Positions 27,234-36,761 of a stretch of DNA of 64,000 nucleotides are shown here, in pieces (position 1 is the stretch's first letter; each line of letters opens with the position of its first letter). The notes under the pieces are model-generated. The model was not told the origin of the DNA. It saw nothing but the letters and a program-made list of their open reading frames with translations, and made no database searches. The DNA is taken from contig DATNQD010000087.1 of the NCBI GenBank assembly GCA_036702865.1, positions 248,001 through 312,000 of the forward strand. The letters are read 5' to 3'. The position numbers and the translations under genes are program-made. Source of the DNA: Trichocoleus sp. Its GTDB lineage: Bacteria > Cyanobacteriota > Cyanobacteriia > Elainellales > Elainellaceae.

Positions 27234-28685
27234 GTGAAAATTCCCCTCGATCGCTACTCGGCAGAACCTGTTTATCTCCAAATCCGTGATCGGATGCGCC
27301 GGCTGATCCGGACTGGGGCACTGCAACCTGGCGATCGGTTGCCCTCAATTCGGATGATGGCGGAAAACGCGCAGGTGAACAAACTGACGGTGATCGAGGC
27401 GTACAGCGTTCTAGAAGCGGATGGATTAATTCATGCGCGTCCGGGGTCAGGTTATTTCGTCAACGAAGAAACAATTCCCACGCCTAAAACAAATCCCACC
27501 TTCGCGCCTCAGCAAGACGTGATGATTCCCAACGGCGAGCGGGTTTCCTTTTTCGACATCTATACTGCTTCCATGCAAGCCCGTCATCAGGGCGATATTT
27601 TGGATCTCAGTTCTGGTTTTGGCTGTGCCCAAGCCACCGGATTAGAAGATCTCCAGCGGATTGCGCGGCGTGCCGTGAAAGAAGTCGCAGATTCACTCTT
27701 TCACTACGATTTTCCCCAAGGGCAGATTCAGCTGCGAAAACAAATTGCCCAACTGCTGATGCAGCAAGGGTTAGCTATCTCATCTGATAACCTGATCATT
27801 ACCAATGGCTCTATGCAAGGAGTTTCGCTTGGGCTGCGGCACTATGCCCAACAAGGCGATTGGGTGATCGTGGAAACGCCTACTTATCACGGGGCACTGG
27901 CAGTTTTACAAGAACTGGGAGCCAGGACGATCGGCATTCCCATGACGAATGAAGGCATGAACCTGACACTGCTGGAGCAATATTTGCACAGCCATCGTCC
28001 CAAGCTGATCTACACAATCAGCACTTTGCACAACCCAACGGGCATTACTACCTCGATCGCTCACCGCAAAAAACTACTCGACCTTGCCAATCGCTACAAC
28101 TGCCATATTTTGGAAGACAACGCCTATGAGGGGCTGAGTTTTGAGGCAGTTCCCCCGCCGATTAAGGCATTTGATAAAACAGACAGCGTGACCTATGTGG
28201 GGACATTTTCCAAAACGCTAATGCCAGGGCTGCGAGTCGGCTATATGGTGGTGACGGGCGATCACTATCAGCCGTTGCTGGAACGCAAGCTCTTGCGCGA
28301 TTTGAATGTGTCTACTGTGTCCCAGGCGATCGTCAGCGAATATCTGGCATCTGGGCACTATCGCCGCCATTTAAGCCATCTCCGCAGCCACTATTTGCGC
28401 GGCAGAAATTTGATGCTGCAAGCGTTAGAGCAATATTTCCCGGCGGAAGCAACCTGGACGGTTCCAAATGGCGGTTTATTTCTCTGGGTGAAGCTTCCCG
28501 ATGCCGTCCCAATTCAGGAGATCTGCCGCGAAGCCTTCAACCACAAGGTCTTGGTTAACTCTGGTTCTGCCTTTTTCCCCAACCAGCAAGGCTATCCCGC
28601 ACTGCGGCTCAACTTTACCTTGCCTGCGGAGGAGATCGATCGAGGGATTGCGATTCTCGGTAAGCTGATCAAGGCTTGCCTTTAG
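27234..28685 (+). CDS. MocR-type regulator/aminotransferase (GntR-PLP fusion)
   Basis: 483 residues from a GTG with GGAGG upstream. Residues 1-75 form a GntR winged helix (PVYLQIRDRMRRLIRTGALQPGDRLPSIRMMAE). The rest is a fold-type I aminotransferase domain with the PLP-lysine motif TFSKTLMPGLRVGY and the substrate-side ILEDNAYEGLSF. MocR proteins usually regulate by sensing PLP or an amino-compound through the aminotransferase domain; some of these fusions are plain enzymes. No pdxS/pdxT or gabT-type target gene is adjacent, so its regulon is unknown. It converges with the exporter operon. Confidence 0.88.
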   Translation: MKIPLDRYSAEPVYLQIRDRMRRLIRTGALQPGDRLPSIRMMAENAQVNKLTVIEAYSVLEADGLIHARPGSGYFVNEETIPTPKTNPTFAPQQDVMIPNGERVSFFDIYTASMQARHQGDILDLSSGFGCAQATGLEDLQRIARRAVKEVADSLFHYDFPQGQIQLRKQIAQLLMQQGLAISSDNLIITNGSMQGVSLGLRHYAQQGDWVIVETPTYHGALAVLQELGARTIGIPMTNEGMNLTLLEQYLHSHRPKLIYTISTLHNPTGITTSIAHRKKLLDLANRYNCHILEDNAYEGLSFEAVPPPIKAFDKTDSVTYVGTFSKTLMPGLRVGYMVVTGDHYQPLLERKLLRDLNVSTVSQAIVSEYLASGHYRRHLSHLRSHYLRGRNLMLQALEQYFPAEATWTVPNGGLFLWVKLPDAVPIQEICREAFNHKVLVNSGSAFFPNQQGYPALRLNFTLPAEEIDRGIAILGKLIKACL

Positions 28686-28813
28686 GAACCTGTTGGACTC
28701 GTTCAATCCTTATCTAAGAACCAGGGACAGAACAATCAATAGAACTTTAGCGACGAGAACCCGATCGCTCCAAATCCGGATTTCTGGGGGTCGATCGTCT
28801 TTTCTCAACTGAT

Positions 28814-29941
28814 TTAGCTCAACTGATTCCGAAATTGCCGGATACTAAATCCCAGCAGCAAAATTGCAAAAACTGCCAGCGCAACGATGTTAACCCAGAG
28901 TTCTGCAACACCCACTCCCTTTAATAAAAAGCCCCTAGCGATCGTTACATAATGTCGCAATGGATTAATCAGAGAGAGGTAGCGAAAAAAGGGAGGCATA
29001 CTTTCAATCGGCGCAATTGCTCCAGAAGTTTGAATTAGTGGCAGGTTAATAAAAAATGAGGTCAAAACGACCTGCCGCTGATTTTTAGAAATCGTTGCCA
29101 GCAGAATTCCTACACCAATGCCAACGCAAAGATAGAGGGAGGAAATTAGGAAAAAGATGAACAAATTGCCCCGAAAAGGCAAATTAAAAATTAGTTTTCC
29201 AACTCCCAGCGCCAGACATACATCGCCCATTAAGAGAATGAATAGGGGCACAATTTTTGCCAGCAAAATTTCCCAGGCTTCTGCCGGAGTCATTAATAAT
29301 TGCTCTAAGGTTCCGGTATCTTTCTCGCGCACAACCGTCGATGAGGAAACTAGAGAACTTGTCAGCGTTAGCACTAATCCTAGAACTCCAGGCACAAAAA
29401 ACCAGCTACTCAGTAGTCCAGGGTTGTAGAGAAAAGTCACTTCTGGATCGACTAAGTTAGGCGCTCGATTGGGGTCCGATCGTTGGCTAAACTGATTCAC
29501 AATTTGAGTTAAATAGCCACTCGCAATTCCCGCAGTATTGGCATCTACACCATCAATCAAAACCTGAATTTCAGCAGTATCTCCCTGTTTCAACTGGCGA
29601 TCAAAATCAGGTGGAATTACGACTCCAGTTGTGATATCCCCCACACGAACCTGTTCCCCCAGTTCTGCTTCATTGTGCAGATAGTTTTTTATAACAAAAA
29701 TGTTGTTTTCTGTCAGTGACGCGATCAGTTCGCGGCTCGTTTGACTGTTGGCATAATCCACCACGCCTAGCTTCAAAAAATGCACGTCTGGGCTGAGCGC
29801 AAAACCATAGATCAGTAATTGAATTGTTGGGGGAAAAATGAGCAAGAAAATTAGCTGCTTGTTGCGTAAAATCTGGCTAATTTCTTTGACTGCTAGTGCC
29901 CAAACACGGCTATTAAGGAGGCGATCGATCAGCGTTTTCAT
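28814..29941 (-). CDS. ABC-2 type exporter permease (YbhR-like)
   Basis: 375 residues. One TM helix near the N-terminus (LIFLLIFPPTIQLLIYGFAL), a soluble domain of about 150 residues with VLIDGVDANTAGIASGY, then five further helices. The ABC-2 signature VREKDTGTLEQLLMTPAEAWEILLAK is present. It is the last gene of the minus-strand exporter operon, 32 bases after its paralogous partner. The pair would form the membrane channel of a drug or cation exporter. Confidence 0.9.
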   Translation of the reverse strand: MKTLIDRLLNSRVWALAVKEISQILRNKQLIFLLIFPPTIQLLIYGFALSPDVHFLKLGVVDYANSQTSRELIASLTENNIFVIKNYLHNEAELGEQVRVGDITTGVVIPPDFDRQLKQGDTAEIQVLIDGVDANTAGIASGYLTQIVNQFSQRSDPNRAPNLVDPEVTFLYNPGLLSSWFFVPGVLGLVLTLTSSLVSSSTVVREKDTGTLEQLLMTPAEAWEILLAKIVPLFILLMGDVCLALGVGKLIFNLPFRGNLFIFFLISSLYLCVGIGVGILLATISKNQRQVVLTSFFINLPLIQTSGAIAPIESMPPFFRYLSLINPLRHYVTIARGFLLKGVGVAELWVNIVALAVFAILLLGFSIRQFRNQLS

Positions 29942-29973
29942 AACATTTAATCTAGGAAATGATCCGGAAAGAT

Positions 29974-31086
29974 CTAATCGGATAACTGCATTCGGCTCAA
30001 ATTTTTTCGGGCAGCATTAAAGAGCAAAAATCCGAGCAGCAACAGTATCAGCACTGCCCACCACACTCCTGCCCAACCTGTCCCTCGCACAAACCCATCT
30101 CGGATAATAGGGATGTAATATCTGGCTGGCACCACACTTGAAACAAGCGACAGTGGAAAGGGAATATTGCTCAGTGGATAGATAAATCCAGAGAGTAAAA
30201 AAGCCGTCAAAAATCCGATCGTTGCAACTGCCTGGACTGCGGCATTTTGGTTGCTGGCTCTCGTTCCAATCAACATACCAAACATAACAGCAACCCCAAC
30301 AAAGATCGGTGTACCGATTAGCATTGGTGTTGGGTCGGCAACAAACTGTAAGTTAAATAAAATCATGCTGATGCCAATAATAAGAATTGCTTCCAATAAA
30401 CCGATCGCTAGATAGGCAAGCGCTTTGCCCAAAATCAGTTCTGCCGCACTCATACTAGAAGCATAAACTTGCAGAATTGTCCCCTGTTCTTTTTCGCGCA
30501 CCATCGCGAGAGAAGCTAACAAAGAGGGATAAATCCATAGAATGACGGCGCAGGTTCCTGGCACAATATAAAGCGATTCTTTGCGTCCTGGATTAAACCA
30601 GATGCGGGTATGAAGAGCAATGCGCGATCGATTAGCTTGCAGATCGGAAGTTCGTAAGAAAAAGCGTGTTGTTGCTTCAATGCTGCTGCGAATAACACGA
30701 GCATTATTAACATCAGTTCCATCCACTAAAACTTGAATTGAATCTGGGTTTCCTTCCCGAATGTTTTGCGAAAAATCAGGTGGAATCACAATTCCAGCTT
30801 TAGCCCTGCCTCGATCGATCGCGTCGGTTATAGACTCATTCATCGATCTAGAAACTAACTCTAATTGATTCGTTGCATAGAGCCGTTCAATATAGCTGCG
30901 GCTGAGAGGAGTATTGCTTAGATCTTGAACCACGATCGGGATATTTTTTGCCTCTAGTCGAATCGCGTAGCCAAAGATAAATAGCGTGAGTAATGGCAGA
31001 ATAAAAGCTAGTGCTACGGTAAGTCGATCGCGGCGAAACTGCGATAGTTCTTTGACAGCTTGAGACAAGATGCGCTTAGCGGTCAT
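29974..31086 (-). CDS. ABC-2 type exporter permease (YbhS-like)
   Basis: 370 residues, the same architecture as the next permease: an N-terminal helix (LTVALAFILPLLTLFIFGYAI), an extracytoplasmic domain containing VLVDGTDVNNARVI, then five helices with the ABC-2 motif MVREKEQGTILQVYASSMSAAELILGK. It is distinct enough from the downstream permease to form a heterodimer with it. It lies 68 bases after the ATPase gene. Confidence 0.9.
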   Translation of the reverse strand: MTAKRILSQAVKELSQFRRDRLTVALAFILPLLTLFIFGYAIRLEAKNIPIVVQDLSNTPLSRSYIERLYATNQLELVSRSMNESITDAIDRGRAKAGIVIPPDFSQNIREGNPDSIQVLVDGTDVNNARVIRSSIEATTRFFLRTSDLQANRSRIALHTRIWFNPGRKESLYIVPGTCAVILWIYPSLLASLAMVREKEQGTILQVYASSMSAAELILGKALAYLAIGLLEAILIIGISMILFNLQFVADPTPMLIGTPIFVGVAVMFGMLIGTRASNQNAAVQAVATIGFLTAFLLSGFIYPLSNIPFPLSLVSSVVPARYYIPIIRDGFVRGTGWAGVWWAVLILLLLGFLLFNAARKNLSRMQLSD

Positions 31087-31154
31087 AGTTCTAGTAATGG
31101 GTTAGGGGGAATCAAAGACGTTTCATCTTTTCTAAGGAATCTTTGAATCGTTGT

Positions 31155-33140
31155 TTACGATTGAGCCCGTTGCACAATACCAATAAAGGCATCCTCCAAG
31201 GAGAAAGCGATGGGTCGCAATGATTGAACTTGAATCGTTGAGCCATCGGGTTGCTGATAGGAACTAAGCCATTCTTTAATTTGCGCCAGCTCTTGATCTG
31301 GGTTGTCGAGAACGAGGTGCAATCGATCGCCAAAAATAGAGACGCGCCAGCTTTCCATTTGAGTTTTCAATAAATCGGAAGTCGCCTGATTTTGATCCGT
31401 TACAAGCTCAATCAACTTGCCGGGTTGAGCTGCTTTAATCTGGCTGGGTGACCCCTCAGCAACAACAGCCCCCGCAACTAAAAACCCCATGTAATTACAA
31501 TGTTCTGCTTCTTCGAGATAATGCGTGGTGACTAAAACCGCCGTTCCTCGCCGCGCAAAATCCTCGATCAGCCGCCAAAACTGTCGCCGTGCCAGTGGGT
31601 CAACCCCTGAAGTTGGCTCATCCAAAAACAAAATACTTGGTTCATGCATCACCGATGCCCCAAATGCTACTCGCTGCTTCCAGCCTCCCGGTAGCCTCCC
31701 TGTGAGCATTTCTTCCTGCCCTTCCAGTCCACAAATATGCAGCACCCAATCAATCTTTTCGCGCCGCTGCAATCGAGGGACTCCATAAATGCCACAGTAA
31801 AACTCAAGATTCTGGACGATCGACAGATCATCATAGAGCGTAAACTTCTGGCTCATATAGCCGATCTGCCGCCGCAGTTCTGGATCACGCAAATTGCTGG
31901 TTCGCCCTGCTAAGGAGATCTCACCACCCGTTGCCGAAAGCAATCCGCAGAGCATCTTAATCGTTGTTGTCTTGCCTGCTCCATTCGCCCCCAGCAAGCC
32001 ATAAATCTCGCCATAACGCACTTGCAGCGTCACATCTTTCACTGCCTGGAAATTGCCAAACGTTTTGAACAAATGGTGCGTTTGAATTGCCGGAAAATCT
32101 TGACTTTGCTGGCTATACTGTCGATTCGATCGCGGAAATGGCACAAACGGTGGTTCTGCCCCTCGCTGCCGTAACTGCGTTACAAATACATTTTCCAGCG
32201 TCACATCTACTGGCTCAATTTCCGATGCTGAGAGCTGTCGCTGCCGCAAATTCGCTTCAACTGCTGCCTTGCCCGCATCCACAGACCGCACCAGCACATC
32301 CAAGCGATCGCCAAACGTCTGCACATCCACCAGAGGATTCTCTAAACCCTCCCGTCCAATCGCTTCCAGCAGGACTGACTCCACCGCCACCAGCCGATCG
32401 GTTCGGACTTCTAATCGATGTAAATCCAAGTTTTGCCGCAATTGCTGCAGCGTTCCGGTTTGCTGAATCTCGCCGTCATACATCAGCGCAATCCGATTAC
32501 AGCGTTCGGCTTCGTCTAGATAAGGAGTGGCAACCACAATCGTCACGCCCTGCGCCGCTAATGTTGCCAAAACATCCCAGAATTCGCGCCGCGATACCGG
32601 ATCAACCCCCGTCGTCGGTTCATCTAGCAGCAGAATTTCCGGCTCTGAGATCAGGGCACAGCACAACGCCAGCTTTTGCTTCATCCCCCCCGACAACTGC
32701 CCCGCCAATCGATCGCCAAATCGATCCAGATCCATTAATTTCAGATATCGATCGCGCCTGTCCTGAAACCGATCGGCTGGAACCTGCCGCAAGCCAGCAC
32801 TATAGCGAATATTCTCATCCAGGCTGAGGTCTAAATAAAGCGAAAACTGCTGCGTTAAATAGCCAATTCCCAAGCGAGCATCTCTGGGCGATCGGCCCAA
32901 CACTTCAACAGTGCCTCCACTCGCCTCCATCACCCCTGCCAAAATCTGAAAAGTGGTCGTCTTTCCTGCCCCATCTGGCCCAATCAAGCCAAAGATCTCG
33001 CCTCTCTGCACCGCAAACTCAATACCCCGTACCGCCCTCAACTTGCCATATTGCTTCTCCAGTCCCACCACTCGAATCACAGGTTGAGACAGAGACGATC
33101 GAACCGCAGCACTCGAAAGGTGAGAGGCAGCCTGAGTCAT
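31155..33140 (-). CDS. Double ABC ATPase of exporter (YbhF-like)
   Basis: 661 residues containing two ATPase domains in one chain. Domain one has Walker A GPDGAGKTTT, signature LSGGMKQKLALC and Walker B EILLLDEPTTGVDP. Domain two has GANGAGKTTT, a degenerate signature LPGGWKQRVAF and SILFLDEPTSGVDP. Each domain is followed by a C-terminal extension. The second signature departs from LSGGQ, so the two nucleotide sites may be unequal. It powers the exporter formed by the two downstream permeases. Confidence 0.92.
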   Translation of the reverse strand: MTQAASHLSSAAVRSSLSQPVIRVVGLEKQYGKLRAVRGIEFAVQRGEIFGLIGPDGAGKTTTFQILAGVMEASGGTVEVLGRSPRDARLGIGYLTQQFSLYLDLSLDENIRYSAGLRQVPADRFQDRRDRYLKLMDLDRFGDRLAGQLSGGMKQKLALCCALISEPEILLLDEPTTGVDPVSRREFWDVLATLAAQGVTIVVATPYLDEAERCNRIALMYDGEIQQTGTLQQLRQNLDLHRLEVRTDRLVAVESVLLEAIGREGLENPLVDVQTFGDRLDVLVRSVDAGKAAVEANLRQRQLSASEIEPVDVTLENVFVTQLRQRGAEPPFVPFPRSNRQYSQQSQDFPAIQTHHLFKTFGNFQAVKDVTLQVRYGEIYGLLGANGAGKTTTIKMLCGLLSATGGEISLAGRTSNLRDPELRRQIGYMSQKFTLYDDLSIVQNLEFYCGIYGVPRLQRREKIDWVLHICGLEGQEEMLTGRLPGGWKQRVAFGASVMHEPSILFLDEPTSGVDPLARRQFWRLIEDFARRGTAVLVTTHYLEEAEHCNYMGFLVAGAVVAEGSPSQIKAAQPGKLIELVTDQNQATSDLLKTQMESWRVSIFGDRLHLVLDNPDQELAQIKEWLSSYQQPDGSTIQVQSLRPIAFSLEDAFIGIVQRAQS

Positions 33141-33193
33141 AGCCGTTTTACCTAAACAAAAAATTCATTCACATCCCATTCCTCACACATGTC

Positions 33194-34456
33194 CTATTCC
33201 CTACTCCCATCTCCTATTCCCCCAATCTCTCCATCCGCAGGCATTCCCGGCTTCGCAAATCCTCCTGGCTGCTCGATCGCCAGTTTCACCCCAAACACCT
33301 GCTGTACTCGATCTTTCTGGAAGTAGATATTTTCGGGCGTAAAGGAGGCTTCTGCATCAATTTCAGCAACTCTTGCAGCAAGCGGACGATCGGGGGCAGA
33401 GTCAAGATAGACATTCGCAGCCTGTCCCAGCCGCACCAAGCCAATTTCTCCCACAGGAATAAATCCGCGCATATAAACGGTGTCTAAGTTCAGAACCGAG
33501 ACAAGCGTTTTTCCTGCACTAATCACGGTTCCAGGCTCGACAGTACGATCGATGACTACGCCGTTAATCGGGCTGTTGATCGTTAAATAGCTTAACTGCG
33601 CCTGAGTTTGCTTCCGGACAGCTTCGGCATTGCGAACTTCGGCTTGAGCAGCAGATAATTGTGCCCTGGCTTGCTGAAGTTGGGTATTGAGCCGATTAAT
33701 TTGCGCGGTATTAATATCCGGATTGAACGTAGAAGACTGCGATTGAGTCAGCCCTCCCTGAGCTGCATTCACCTGACGCTCAGCCGCATTCACCGCTGCC
33801 TGACGACTGGTAAGCGTCGCTTGAGCAGTCCGAAACAAGGCATCTGCCTGGTCATATCGCTGCTGCGTCACGGCTCCTTCCTGCACCAGTTGAGCAAATC
33901 GATCGCGGTCAGTTCTTGCCAGTTCTAGCTGTGTCTCCGCTTCTGTCACTTGTGCCTCTGCCTGCCGTAACTGAGCAATTGCCGTTGCCACCTGTGCCTC
34001 TGCCTGAGAAACACGTCCTGAGGTTTCTCCCTGAGACTGCCTGAGTTTTAGCTGGGCTTCATTAATCTGGCTTTTCAGCACTGCAATCTGGAGTTGGGCA
34101 TTTCGTTCCTGGTCTTTCGCAGATTGGACTTTGGCTTCGGCTCCGGCAAGTTGTGCTCGCAGTTCATCATCATCCAAACGCGCCAGCAGTTGCCCTTTTT
34201 TCACTGCCGCTCCTTCCCGAACAGTCACTTCCTCGACTCGTCCAGCCACCTTCGCCCCCACATCGGTTTCGTAGCCCTCAATCCGACCACTGAAGCGTAA
34301 GCCAGTTGCCACAGGACGGGAGAACCAATACCAGGCTGCCACCCCTCCCCCAACCAGCAGCACGATCGGCAAAAGCCGCCGAGGATCACGCCTTGACTTT
34401 GCTGGAAGTCCTGCTAATCTTTCTTGCCCCTGCGTGCCTGGAAGTGTTTGAGCCAT
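33194..34456 (-). CDS. HlyD-family membrane fusion protein (YbhG-like)
   Basis: 420 residues; ATG with AAGGAG seven bases upstream. A TM anchor (LLPIVLLVGGGVAAWYWFS) is followed by the barrel-sandwich half (GRIEGYETDVGAKVAGRVEEVTV) and a coiled-coil of about 170 residues rich in Ala and Gln. The second lipoyl half contains APD- and GTVIS-type turns. It links the inner-membrane ABC exporter to an outer-membrane factor. As first gene of the operon it faces the TetR gene, and the palindrome at 34512-34526 lies in its promoter region. Confidence 0.92.
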   Translation of the reverse strand: MAQTLPGTQGQERLAGLPAKSRRDPRRLLPIVLLVGGGVAAWYWFSRPVATGLRFSGRIEGYETDVGAKVAGRVEEVTVREGAAVKKGQLLARLDDDELRAQLAGAEAKVQSAKDQERNAQLQIAVLKSQINEAQLKLRQSQGETSGRVSQAEAQVATAIAQLRQAEAQVTEAETQLELARTDRDRFAQLVQEGAVTQQRYDQADALFRTAQATLTSRQAAVNAAERQVNAAQGGLTQSQSSTFNPDINTAQINRLNTQLQQARAQLSAAQAEVRNAEAVRKQTQAQLSYLTINSPINGVVIDRTVEPGTVISAGKTLVSVLNLDTVYMRGFIPVGEIGLVRLGQAANVYLDSAPDRPLAARVAEIDAEASFTPENIYFQKDRVQQVFGVKLAIEQPGGFAKPGMPADGEIGGIGDGSRE

Positions 34457-34511
34457 ACGCTCTCCTTAGCTTTTAGCGGAATGTAAATTCCTGTAAGGGA
34501 ACTGAAAGCAG

Positions 34512-34526
34512 ACTAGACGGTCTAGT
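34512..34526. promoter_or_regulatory. Palindromic operator candidate ACTAGACGGTCTAGT
   Basis: A perfect inverted repeat, ACTAGAC-G-GTCTAGT, in the 202-base gap between the divergent exporter operon and tetR. It abuts a TATGAT hexamer (34526-34531) that could be the -10 box for tetR. Its core resembles TAGAC-N-GTCTA half-sites bound by TetR-family regulators such as NemR. Location and symmetry support it as the local TetR operator. Confidence 0.7.
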
Positions 34527-34658
34527 ATGATGATACGCAGAATCCTATTACTCCAGCACCAGTCAGAGCAAGCGTTTCTGCGAATTATTTACATTCGATC
34601 GACATTGCTTTGACCGAACTGTAAACTCTGCACCCGTTAGCAACCCGGACTTGGACGA

Positions 34659-35291
34659 TTGGCACAAAGGCGATTGGTAAGAAGACAGACATCAACCCCA
34701 GAAGCGGGCAACCTGAGTGAGAAGCGCGAAAAGATTTTGCAGGGAGCAATGCAAGTCTTTCTCCAGCAAGGCTACGCGAGTACGAGCATGGATCGAGTTG
34801 CGACAGTTGCCGGAGTTTCCAAACAAACCATTTACAGTCACTTTCAGGACAAAGAAGGGCTTTTTGCAGCGCTAATTGAGCGAGTCACGATCGCTCGGGT
34901 GCAACATGAGTTTGGTTCGGAAGAACTGCACGGAGAACCCCCTGTCCTGCTGCGTCACCTGGCAGAAACCATCCTCCAAAACATGTCTGACCCAGAATAC
35001 TTAAGCCTGCTCCGGGTAGTCATTGCAGAATCGGTTCGCTTCCCTGAACTTGCAAGGCTCTACAGCCGCACTGTAATCCAAAAAGGGCGATCGATCCTCT
35101 CTGCCTACTTCCAAGCCCACCCCGAACTGCAAATTGCCGACCCTGAAGCCACCGCTCACATCTTCTTCGGTTCCCTGATCTCTTTTCTCATTTCCCAAGA
35201 AATTCTTCACGGTAAAGAAATTTCTCAACTGAATCAGCAACGCTTGATTGACGCACTCCTGATCCTCCTGATCGATCGCGCTCTACCTTGA
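34659..35291 (+). CDS. TetR/AcrR-family transcriptional regulator
   Basis: 210 residues. The N-terminal helix-turn-helix is clear: REKILQGAMQVFLQQGYASTSMDRVATVAGVSKQTIYSHF. The C-terminal domain is helical, typical for ligand binding, and has a YbiH/CecR-like flavour. The start is TTG; the nearest ATG is past the HTH start, so TTG is likely. The gene is divergent from an HlyD-ABC-permease operon, the arrangement of an autoregulating repressor controlling an exporter. In Escherichia coli, cecR lies next to ybhGFSR; there the order is collinear. Confidence 0.9.
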   Translation: MAQRRLVRRQTSTPEAGNLSEKREKILQGAMQVFLQQGYASTSMDRVATVAGVSKQTIYSHFQDKEGLFAALIERVTIARVQHEFGSEELHGEPPVLLRHLAETILQNMSDPEYLSLLRVVIAESVRFPELARLYSRTVIQKGRSILSAYFQAHPELQIADPEATAHIFFGSLISFLISQEILHGKEISQLNQQRLIDALLILLIDRALP

Positions 35292-35328
35292 TTTGCGCTT
35301 CTATCTCTTTGCCGCGTCGCCCTTTCTC

Positions 35329-35535
35329 TTAGTCCAGCTTCAATGCATTCACTGGCACTTCATCCCAGGACTCAACCTTGTGGATTCGCGTAATCCAGCC
35401 TTCTTCTCTCTGCGCCGCCGTCAGGTTCGCTTCAAAGGAAGCATGGCATTCTTGCGCCTGAGTTTCATCCCGGCAGGCAATACAGGCACGAATGATGCCA
35501 GATGAATCAATCTGCTCGTTCACCCAAATTGTCAC
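35329..35535 (-). CDS. Small conserved-looking protein of unknown function
   Basis: 68 residues from GTG 35535, which has GGAG nine bases upstream; a TTG at 35550 lacks one. The sequence (TIWVNEQIDSSG..., then CRDETQAQECHASFEANLT and the end of WDEVPVNALKLD) has three cysteines and many charged residues and is likely cytosolic. Close relatives appear familiar in cyanobacteria, without a known role. It converges with the tetR gene. Confidence 0.65.
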   Translation of the reverse strand: MTIWVNEQIDSSGIIRACIACRDETQAQECHASFEANLTAAQREEGWITRIHKVESWDEVPVNALKLD

Positions 35536-35858
35536 AGCGATCGTCTCCAAAACACCTGAACGTAGAATACAGTAGCTTAATTAGCAGACGCATCTGATGG
35601 TTTTGTTGAAGAAGCTCAATTAGAGCAAGCCTTTGATCGAGTAGCCCACGGGTTGAATCTGTTGGACAACTTGAGGCACAATCCTGACTCAGCCGATGAC
35701 GGATTCCTGTCGCCGACTGTTTAACTTTTGCAGGCGATAATGGCTCGTTCGTCGCTCTGTCTTGCTTCACGTCTTAGATCGCTAAAATATATCTCTGGTT
35801 AAGACAAATCTGTGACACGGTTTCGTTTATTGAAAACTTTCATTAGATTTCGTTGGAA

Positions 35859-36761
35859 ATGACTTCTCCAATCGCTTCTTTATCCACTCCTAATTCATCT
35901 TTACCCGATCGCTTCGTTGTTTCGGCAGATTGGCTTGCAGAGCACTTATCCAATCCAGAAGTAATCGTGGTTGACTGTCGATTTTCCCTGATGGAACCGA
36001 CGGTTGGTCAGCAACAGTACGAGGTCAGCCATATTCCAGGGGCATTTTATCTAGATTTGAATCAAGACCTCTCTAGCCCAGTGGGTCAACATGGGGGGCG
36101 ACATCCTTTGCCTGATCCACTGCAGTTTGTTGAAAAAATGGCTGCAATCGGGGTGCGATCGGCTGAACCAGGACAAACACCAACGCTGGTCGTTGCTTAT
36201 GACGATTCTCGCTTTGCATATGCAGCAAGGCTCTGGTGGCTGTTGCGCTATTTGGGTCATGATCAAGTCGCTGTTCTTGATGGTGGCTTTCAAGCCTGGA
36301 AAACCGCAGGCTACCCTACAACTGCTGCAAAGCCTCAAGCAATTCCCGGTCATTTTGTGCCGCACTTGCGATCGGATTGGGTCGTTGATGCCGCAGCCGT
36401 AAACCACTTAAAAGACAATGCAACGGTCACTTTAGTTGACTCCCGCGAAGGCGAGCGATATCGAGGGGAACGGGAACCGATCGATCCGATCGCAGGTCAC
36501 ATTCCTGGTGCAGTGAACTATCCTTGGCAGGAAGTCACAGACACAGATGGGTTTATCAAGACTCTCTCCGCCCAGCAGCAGCGCTGGCAACCGCTTCAGA
36601 ACGCTTCTACAGTGCTGGTTTATTGTGGTTCGGGTGTCACTGCTTGTGTTAACTTGCTTTCTCTCGCGATCGCTGAAGTTTCTGATAGCAAACTCTATGC
36701 AGGCAGTTGGAGCGATTGGTGTTCTCGTTCAATGCCAGTCGAACGTTCACCTGATATTTAG
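35859..36761 (+). CDS. Two-domain sulfurtransferase (thiosulfate/mercaptopyruvate type)
   Basis: 300 residues from ATG 35859 (a TTG lies six bases before). Two rhodanese domains are visible: an inactive N-terminal one starting VVSADWLAEHLSNPEVIVVDCRF, and a C-terminal one with VDSREGERYRGEREPIDPIAGHIPGAVNYPW and the catalytic loop CGSGVTAC. CGSGVTA is the loop pattern common to mercaptopyruvate and some thiosulfate sulfurtransferases. It would form persulfide on that cysteine in the cytoplasm. It is the second rhodanese-type gene in the window. Confidence 0.9.
   Translation: MTSPIASLSTPNSSLPDRFVVSADWLAEHLSNPEVIVVDCRFSLMEPTVGQQQYEVSHIPGAFYLDLNQDLSSPVGQHGGRHPLPDPLQFVEKMAAIGVRSAEPGQTPTLVVAYDDSRFAYAARLWWLLRYLGHDQVAVLDGGFQAWKTAGYPTTAAKPQAIPGHFVPHLRSDWVVDAAAVNHLKDNATVTLVDSREGERYRGEREPIDPIAGHIPGAVNYPWQEVTDTDGFIKTLSAQQQRWQPLQNASTVLVYCGSGVTACVNLLSLAIAEVSDSKLYAGSWSDWCSRSMPVERSPDI

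Noticed and set aside
33176-33192. Yfr1 small RNA (core ACTCCTCACAC)
   Set aside because: TTCCTCACAC resembles the core but the first bases differ, and no flanking hairpins are present. It lies in the short gap of the exporter operon.
34659-34659. Later ATG as the start of the TetR regulator
   Set aside because: The next in-frame ATG lies at the beginning of the helix-turn-helix and would truncate the DNA-binding domain; TTG 34659 fits better.
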